From the NCBI GenBank assembly GCA_963691655.1, contig OY829329.1, positions 13,654,708 to 13,718,707 on the forward strand: a DNA stretch of 64,000 bases, in the 5' to 3' direction. Position numbers and translations under genes: made by a program. This DNA is from Toxonevra muliebris. Lineage: Eukaryota; Arthropoda; Insecta; Diptera; Pallopteridae. Within the stretch, counting starts at the first letter, position 1. The number at the start of each line of letters is the position of its first letter. This document shows, in pieces, positions 52,083-61,000 of the stretch. The notes below the pieces were generated by a model, which did no database searches, was not told the DNA's origin, and saw only the letters and a list, made by a program, of their open reading frames with translations.

Positions 52083-55000
52083 AATAAAAAACAAAAATTT
52101 TTAATATAAAATATACAATTAAAATTTTGTTGTTTTCATTTCATGTTCTTTATAGCGTACTGATAAAATGTTGTTTTTTTAAGACAAGAATATATCGAAA
52201 AAAGTAGAAATTTATAAAAAAAAATAAATATTTTGTTTTAAGCACATAACAATATGCAAAAATGTTAAATACGTAGGTAGGCAATAATAATAAAAATCAA
52301 CGAAAAAATGTATTTGATTTAATAAAAATTCATTGATACGCAGAAACGTGCACAATGTATTTTTCTGCCCTTTGAATTTATTGATTTTTTAAAATATTTA
52401 GTTAAAAAAAAACTAAAAGCTGCCGTAAATAAATAAAAAATTTATTTATTTATTCTTTTCCCTGTTGACATTTTGAACTTAAATTTTACAATAAAGTTAA
52501 TATTTTTATATAAAGCACACAAATATTTTTCAAGGAATTTAAAATAGAAAAAAAAAACTGTTTTGAAATTTCCTCGTTGCTTTTTGCATATTTTCCCACT
52601 GGGTTCTGCTGAATAAACACAACAAAGAAGACAAAAATAAAAATGAGTTCTCTCACACATTTAATATATGTTTCTTCAGAGTTGTTGTTGTTGGTATAAA
52701 TTTTGTGACAATTCTCTCTGAGCATAACGGAAACTGAGAAAGAGAGAAAAAAATGCTGTCTCTTGATCAAGGTGAATTTAAGTAGAAGGTGATAGCAACA
52801 GAACAACAAATTTACCAAGGCAACAACAACAGGGATTTGTTCTTGCGACCATAATGGCGGAGCTCACTGAATGTGAAAATCAGCTGACGAAAACAGTAGT
52901 ACAACAGAGCAATGATAATACATATTTGTTGTTGGCGGGCGACAACAAAAAAGTAAACAAACAATCAAACGTAAACAAACTTTTGGCAACCAGCATTTCT
53001 CACCACGAAAAAAAATGGCGAAGAAGAAAACTGAATTGCTGTTAACTCCACCTTATATAAATTCAGAGAAAACGCTGTTTCTTCTTCTTTTTTTGTTTAC
53101 ATTCGCAATTTATTCTCAAAAAGACTTTCTGAGAGCAACTTTCTGCAATTTTCTTGCGGATGTAAGCTCCAACATAAGCATACTGACTTCGTACTTAGCA
53201 TTTTCTTGGTACCATGGCGCAATTGCGGAAATTCGAAAGTCTCACAGATTCAGAGGTTACAGCTTTCAAATACAGGGATGGTAAAGGAGAGAGAGTGTGG
53301 CTGAGTTGAATTAATTAGCAGTACATTCATATGTTGCAGAAATGTGGAGACGCTTTGGTTTCTGCATAGTCTCCATAGAAACACTGATCCAGAATTCGAG
53401 ATCTCGAGTTTTATCGAAAATTTTTAAATATGGGGGCATGAAAGTAGCCGCTCAACCAATAATGTGTGCCTTCACTGAACAAAATGTTATGGCGTGGAAA
53501 TGAGGATGAAAATAAATCTCGTTTCTGGGCTATTCACCAAACATGCGACGTACACAACGGGCAAGCGGCTTCAATCCCTGGACGAGTTGGATTTTGAAGA
53601 ATCGTAAGCCAAGATCCTTCCGCAAAATCAAAATAAGTTGAATAGACACACCTCCAATTGCTGTGCTTGATGCCGAATCTACTCATTTGGGTCCTGCTCA
53701 ATATTACGCTTCACAGCAGTAACAATTTCCTCAGTGCGCACTGTACGACACCCTTGCGGATGCGTGTTATCAATTTGAGAATGAGTGGTGCGAAAGCGAT
53801 CCATGGTTTCACGTGTCGTGTGTCTCGACCAGATTCAGCTCGTGCTTTTTGGCCAAGAAAAAAGCTCGAAATCATCGAACGAAAAGGGGGCGCCATTAAC
53901 GGTAACGTTATGGCCATCTCCATCTTTAAAGAAATACGAACTGATGATTCCGACGGCCCATAAGCCGCACCAAATAGTCATTTTGTTCATTGCATTGGCA
54001 GCTCTGACAACTTTTCGGTAAAAAAAACGGGTTTTCCTCAAGTTTTCCTAAGACTTTCTTACCGAAATTTCGACGGTGCGGCAGGTCGCCCGGCTTCAGT
54101 TGTTAAGCGAGCAGTATTTTATACGATTTTAGACCAAGATCCGTGTGTAAAAACTTCCACGTAGTCGAGTAACACAATCCCAATTATTAGATTGATATTC
54201 AATAACGTAAAATTGGTGAGAAATTTTGTTACTACGGCTTGAATTGCTTGCTCAGTAGGCCGATTATGACGGCCATAAAAAAGGCGAAGTTCCCGAAAAA
54301 CATTTCCCACAGAGCACGAATTTTTATAATAAAATTCAATAATTTGTAAGCGTTGTTCGGGTATATGTTTTTCCATGATGAAATGGCAACGCCAACTGAG
54401 CATGTTTGACTTTGACTCATGCTACGAATCGCAAGGGAACTGTTAAAAATTCTACACTGAAAAACCGAACCAAACAGCAATAAAACCATAAAACGAACTT
54501 GACTTTCTTTCTCAGTGCACACACAAGCATCCCGCATATCTTCACACATACTTTAAGTAATGTAAATATGTAAATATTTTAATGAATTCAGTGAACTTTC
54601 TATCAAGTACATACTATAATATTAATCTATAATAACATTTGAACATTCTCTATCATGATATTAAATTTTAAATTATGAGCAACAAAATATGTGGCTATAA
54701 ACACACACACACACACATACATACATACATAGGAAATATGCTGGAAGTATGCAAGTAGTGAAGATGTAAAATATGCAAAGTATTCGCTCAATGAACAAAA
54801 TATTTGTGTACTTTATTATTACAAAACAAAAAATTGAAACAAATACAAAAACCGAAAAAAAAAATGTTACGCTACCCAATTTTCATTCATCCCTGCTATT
54901 ACTTTTTTTTTGTTTTGTTTTTTTTTTTTTTATTATTATTATTTCCCATTTAAACCAACAGCAACTTACCCAAAACTTTAACATCCACCGAACGTTGCGA

Positions 55001-58000
55001 TGTGTAGTTGTGTTTATTCCGGGCGGTGCAAGTGTAGGTGCCCTGATCGGCGGTGCGTTGAACATTCTCGATGAGTAGACTGCCATTTTGAACACGCTGT
55101 CATATATTGGTGGGAAGTCTAACGCCATCTGAGGTGTAGCGCCAGCGTAAAAACGCATAGAAGCAAAAAAAGAAAAAAAAAAAAACAAAAAATAAATGAA
55201 AGCCAGAACGAAACAGTAACGAAAAAATTGGCATATGAAATATGCAGCTAAAAGGCAAAAAAAAAAAAAAAAATTCGGAAAATTGCCGCGTTGTCAGCGT
55301 TACTGTTGATTGTTCACTGTAAATCTGTCTGTCAGTCTGTCTTTGTGATTGTCTGTCTGTCTGTCTGCCTGTCATTTTTCCGCTTTCATACGTCTCTGTA
55401 CATACGTACCTTTTTCAATGATAATACTGTCAATGGGATATCCTGCCACAGGACATTTTAGAAAAAACGTTTTTCCTGCAACTGCTGATAATTTCGGCAT
55501 GGGGCGTACATATGGCATACCTAGAAATATACAAACACATACTTATAAAAAACAAAAACATGTTTATATGTTGTTTTGATGTTGTTATCATCATGTTTTG
55601 TGCTTTTTTTCGTATTTTTTGCTTTTTTTTTTTTTTGTACTTACCATAAATATTCAAACGCGCTGAATGCGAAGCATCACCAGCGCGTGAAATTGCCTTA
55701 CATTCGTATTCACCGCCATCTTCAGATTTTACCGCACTGATATTAACATGGCTAATGACATCACCGAACATGGTGACATATTGGCCTATCATCAGACGAT
55801 CATTCTGCAAAAGATTAGAAATATGAATGAGCATTTTTATCGAAAAGGAAATTAACTGAATATTTTGTGTTTTAATCTATGTTTAAAATTTATATGTTTT
55901 TAAGAAGATTCAGATATTTAGGGGGAGGTTTTGAGGGTTCTCAAATTCGTGTTCAACGTGAAAAATTCTTTCGCAAAAACTCCATCTTATTAGCAAAACC
56001 CATGCAGTTTAGGAGGCAATCTCAAAATATAATTAATTTTTTAACGCATTATTGGACAGAGCACCACGAAAGATCTCAACCTCATTCGGGTTCCTTATCA
56101 TTGATAATGGCTCAAATTCCCAATGATGATCATTTGAAAAAAATGAGCCTCTACTATTTTTGGTAATATTTTTGAGGTTGAGTACATCATCAATAGTGGG
56201 AAGTTAATGAGTTAATGAAATTATGTCCCTCACGATAAAAAAAAAAAATGCACTAGAATTTAATTTGATTATTCTGTGAATTTTTTGTCACTTTTGGCCA
56301 TTTTTTGAGGTTAAGATTAAAAAAAATCGGAAAATTTTTCTTAAAATTTTAATTTTGTAGGGTCCATCAAATGTATCACCGATTTAATTTATTATATTTA
56401 AAAATCAGTTTGATAAAAATTATTTTTGAATATTTTTCTCGAATGAGAAAAAATTTTCTGGCAACGGCCCTGAGCAGAACTCAAACTCAAGAGATCGCTA
56501 CCCAGCAGGTGTCACCCTCCTTCTTCTTGCGAAGTCTAGAAAATAACAAAGATAACGCTCTGTAGTGTCGCTTTCTCAAGGCAAGATCCACACTCATGTT
56601 CACTCGTGCATCGACTTCTAAAAAAAAAAAGATCCAAATCAAGCAATAAAGAAAACAAAAAACCCCAAATTCGTCATCAAATATATGTCAGTCAAGATCA
56701 AAAGGAAAAAATCCTTATTTATCTCTAGGGACAGCGCAGAATCTTATGTTGCACATGCAATATACATACTTACATATATATAAAAATTTACTTATTTATT
56801 TATTTATGCATGAATTCGAAATATTTGGAATATAAAATTTCTATATTTGCATATTTCTAATTTTAGCGAATATTTCTACAAACAGAGAACAGAAAAACTT
56901 TAATTTTATCAAATTAACATTTTGGCCCGCCAACACATTTTGACGCAAAAGCAAGCAAATTGTTGTCAACATAATAACAACAACAACAACAATAACGCAG
57001 CGAACAAAAACGAAAAAATAAAATAAAAATAAACTAACGATAGAAAGCAAAATGAAAATGAAAAAAAAGCAACAAAAAAAAAAAAAAAAAAACTGCTGAA
57101 CAAACAAAACAAACTTTTCGTCTCTTTGAGCGCGTTTCACCAAAACAAACATACACAAAGTGCACATACATATATAAACAAACACATTCACACACACACA
57201 GTCATAGAAATGTAAATACGTACGTGCATGGTGACACACATACACACACACACACACACAGATATATACATATAGCATAACATATTGGGTTTCATTTGCT
57301 TTCAGCTCCACTGAATGTATGCAGCTGCAGAAGGAGCTAGCAAACGAGCAAAACGTTGACGGTGATATATGTATGCATGTATGGGGACCATGAAAGAGGA
57401 GAGCATGACGGTAGGACGATACGACAGGAGTAGGTGGAACTGAATGAGCATCGTTGTTATTTTACTACTACTAGTACTACTGGAAAGTCTTTGCTGTTGC
57501 TGTTTTATACCACATATGCAATTTGCACACACTCCCACACACACACACACACATGCTCACGCTCACAGGATCGTACAAATTCTATTTTTGCTGCTGTATT
57601 TATTTTTTTATTTTTTTTTCTGTGTTTTTAAAAATATTTTTCTTCTTCATCATCATTTTTGTTGTTGTATTTTTGTTTGTTTATTGCTGATGTTGTTTTT
57701 TTTCGGTTATGCTGCTAAATAAGCGCTAGCGCATGCATACATACATACATTAGTTTGGGTTCGGTAAACTTTTGCCAAATGCGGCTGCTCTGATGATAAA
57801 ATAGCAATAAACAACAACAACAACTAAAACAACAACAGCTGCATACCAAAAGCATCAACAACAATCTTACAACAACAACAACAACTAGAACCTCTAACGC
57901 AACCAAATACTGATGATGGTTTGCCTTGAATCGAATTGCATCCATCGTTTCACATTCGCATCGTATCGTATCGCATCGTATCGCATCACATCGCATCACA

Positions 58001-61000
58001 TCACATCACATCATCATCACATAACGCAATTCCATACAGCTGCAGCTAGGGCAGCATCAGCGCAAAGGAACTCAACGCTTTAATTTAGGTATTCTCTTGT
58101 GTGAATTGCCCGCCAAACGATAGAGGAGGCAAATGTTGCTTGCTTGCAACAGCAGCATCAACATCAGCATCATAATCATCAAAATGTTAGCTCTACAAAA
58201 ATGTTGCTACTGCTAAATGTTACAATTTTGCTTACAGGACCCTCGCGGATATATACATATACACATGCAAACAAACAACGTAAACTACATTGAGTTGCTA
58301 TTCTTGCTACATTCCATCTTCTTCTGATATATGTTGCATGCATTAGTTACGTTGCACTAATAAAATTCAAAATGATTTCGTCAGAGTTTCATGGCGATGG
58401 CATTTCTAATGTTCCTTGGTTGTATTCTTGCTTTTTTGTTTTTGTTTCTTATTTTTGCATTTTATTAGTTTAATGTATGTGTGAATGTATGCATGTGTGC
58501 TTGTGTACTTAAGTTTGTGTATAAATATTAACTCCACATACAAAAAAAATAAAATTTCGTTAAAAAGAAATTGATGAATCATTCATTCATGTTATCTTCT
58601 GAGCAATTATGTTCATCCATTGAAACTCTATCAAGAACTGAATGGTTGTATGACTTAAAATTATCTAATAAGCCCCACCCTTATTTCAGAATTAATCGTA
58701 ACATTTACGAATTCGTAACAGTATTTAAAAACTATTATTTTTAACTTAACTCAAATTTTATTTTTATTTATAATTAATTTATATAAATCTTTTATATAAA
58801 AGTATGACTTAAAATTATCTAATAAGCCCCATCCTTATTCCAGAATTCATCGTAACATTTACGAATTCGTAACAGTGTTTAAAAACTATTATTTTTAACT
58901 TAATTCAAATTTTACTTTTATTTATAATTAATTTGTATAAAACTTTTATATAAAAGTTAATATTTAAGGGTCCTTCAAAAATCTTGAAGTCCTACGACAT
59001 ATTTCATACTATTTTCTGCAACTACCTTTTCTAATTATTTTCTAGTACTATTTCCACTACATTTTCTGCAACTATTTTTAACTGCTTTTGCGCTACTTTT
59101 TTAACTACTTCTACTACTATTTTTTCTACTATATAGTTTTTACTGCTTTTTTAACCCCATTTCCTACTACTTTCTACTACTCAATTTGAAATTAGTGAAA
59201 TATCACAGGAAAATAGTAATAGAAAATAATGATAGAAAATAGTAGTAGAAAAAAGTAGTAGAGAAAAGTAGTAGAAAATAGTAGTAGAAAATAGTACTAG
59301 AAAAAAGTAGTTGAGAATAGTAGTATAGTCAAGTAGTATAAAATAGTAGTAGACAAAGTAGTAGAAATAAAATTTCGTTAAAAAGAAATTGATGAATCAT
59401 TCATTCATGTATTCATTCATAATCTTCTCAGAAATTATGCTCATCAATCGAAGCTCTATCAAGAACTGAATGGTTGTATGACTTAAAATTATCTAATAAG
59501 CCTCACCTTTATTCCAGAACCCGTCGTAACATTTACGAATTTTTAACAGCGTTTGAAAATCAAAAAAAAAAAAAAATAGTTTCTTTCAATATCTCTATTC
59601 AGTGAAGATATTTGGAATCAAATCCGTAATTCTGGGTTATGATTTCAAATATTAGTAGCTTATATAGGATATTGAAAGATAAGGAACTATCACTAAGATC
59701 ACTGATGAGGAATCGTGGTGGATTCCGAAACGGCCGTCTGATTTGCTCGTCATTATATACACTGTTGTTGTGATGACTACATTTGCTCATTAAGCCTGTT
59801 TATATATAACTTCAAAAAAAAATAAAAAAAAATCATTTGCTGGTATCGAAAGCTGCTAATTACAAAATAACAAAAGCTTTAGACCAATCAGTATGATGCC
59901 TTTCTTACTAAAATGTTTTGAGCGCTGTGCCGAACACGCCATCCGTAGTGAGTCGTTATTGTTAGATCCTCTTTCTTCATTTCAGCATGCTAACCAATGA
60001 GAAAAATCTTGTGAGACGGCTCTGCAAAATTTCTTAGGTCGGATTGAAAGAATACACTATTGGTATTTTTGGTGATATTGAGGGAGCTTTTGACAATGCA
60101 ACTTTTGACGGTATGTGCAATGCAGCAGATCAGCATGGAGTCGATCCGATTCTTGTTAACTGGATGCACTCAATGCTATCACATAGACTTATGATGGTTC
60201 AAACTGATTATTGTCAATCCGTGACTTGCGGCATGAATAGAGGATGCCCCCAAGTTCAATGAGGCAAGGACTGTCTTGAAATATGTAGGTGCCCTGTAAT
60301 GTCGCCACATTTGTGAATGTTTACATTAGGCAGTCTTAGGGTACTTAAACTTCTTTTTTTAACTGTTAAGTGGTAATGGTGAAAGTCCAGTTATTGCCCC
60401 AAGTGCTTCCGTGATGAATTTTTCTTAGCTCAAATTGCGCCTTCGCTTGCGGTGTTTTTTTGGCCACCAAGCAATTGCTGCGTACTTAGATGACCATAGA
60501 TTTGATGACCGTTTGATATGAATAGTACGCCATTTTTGGTCTCAGGTCCCATGTTTTATTCTTAAAGGCGTTCACAAACATGGAATGATGTTGTCGCCTT
60601 TTTAACAATTATGAAAAGGTATGAGTTCCAGATGAGCTTTTTACCAAGGTATTTAGCTACATCTGAAAGTATCAGTTTTTGTCCATTAAGTCTGATTATC
60701 TTAAGATTAAGTGAAAGAAACTAGTACTGTTGTTTGGTTTGAGTTAATTGTTTGACCCTTTATGGGAACACAACTTGTAACTCAAAGTTCTTTCTATGGC
60801 CGGAATAGAGCTCAGCGGGCTCCAGTGGTCCGTTCGTTACAACATTTGTTGATTACAGGGAACTCTCACTTCCTATTACTGAGACATATTCTTTTTTTAA
60901 TCCACAATATTTTTGATTCACTTAAGGTTTTATGGTTTACAATACTTTAAATAATAATAATACACAGAAAAATATACAGTCTCACGGAATTCCGGTGCTG

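Larger units (their letters stand above)
45648..54969 (-). other. Nine-kilobase Dscam2 intron upstream of Ig7A
   Basis: Contains LINE-like pieces (46,430-47,240), a tandem array (47,470-49,400), a SINE (49,895-50,160) and a second array (50,170-50,745). These are followed by A/T-rich low-complexity DNA (50,930-52,640, including the poly(A) block near 52,057-52,083), an ordinary stretch (52,640-53,370) and a mariner-like relic (53,380-54,420). CA microsatellite near 54,699-54,716. No extra exon. Confidence 0.55.

Noticed and set aside
55349..55579. Plus-strand frame across Ig6 exon sequence
   Set aside because: Antisense of the Dscam2 exon and its intron; no domain.
57955..58020. Regular short repeats resembling a small CRISPR-like array
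   Set aside because: They are a pure ATCGC/ATCAC pentanucleotide microsatellite without spacers, in eukaryotic DNA.
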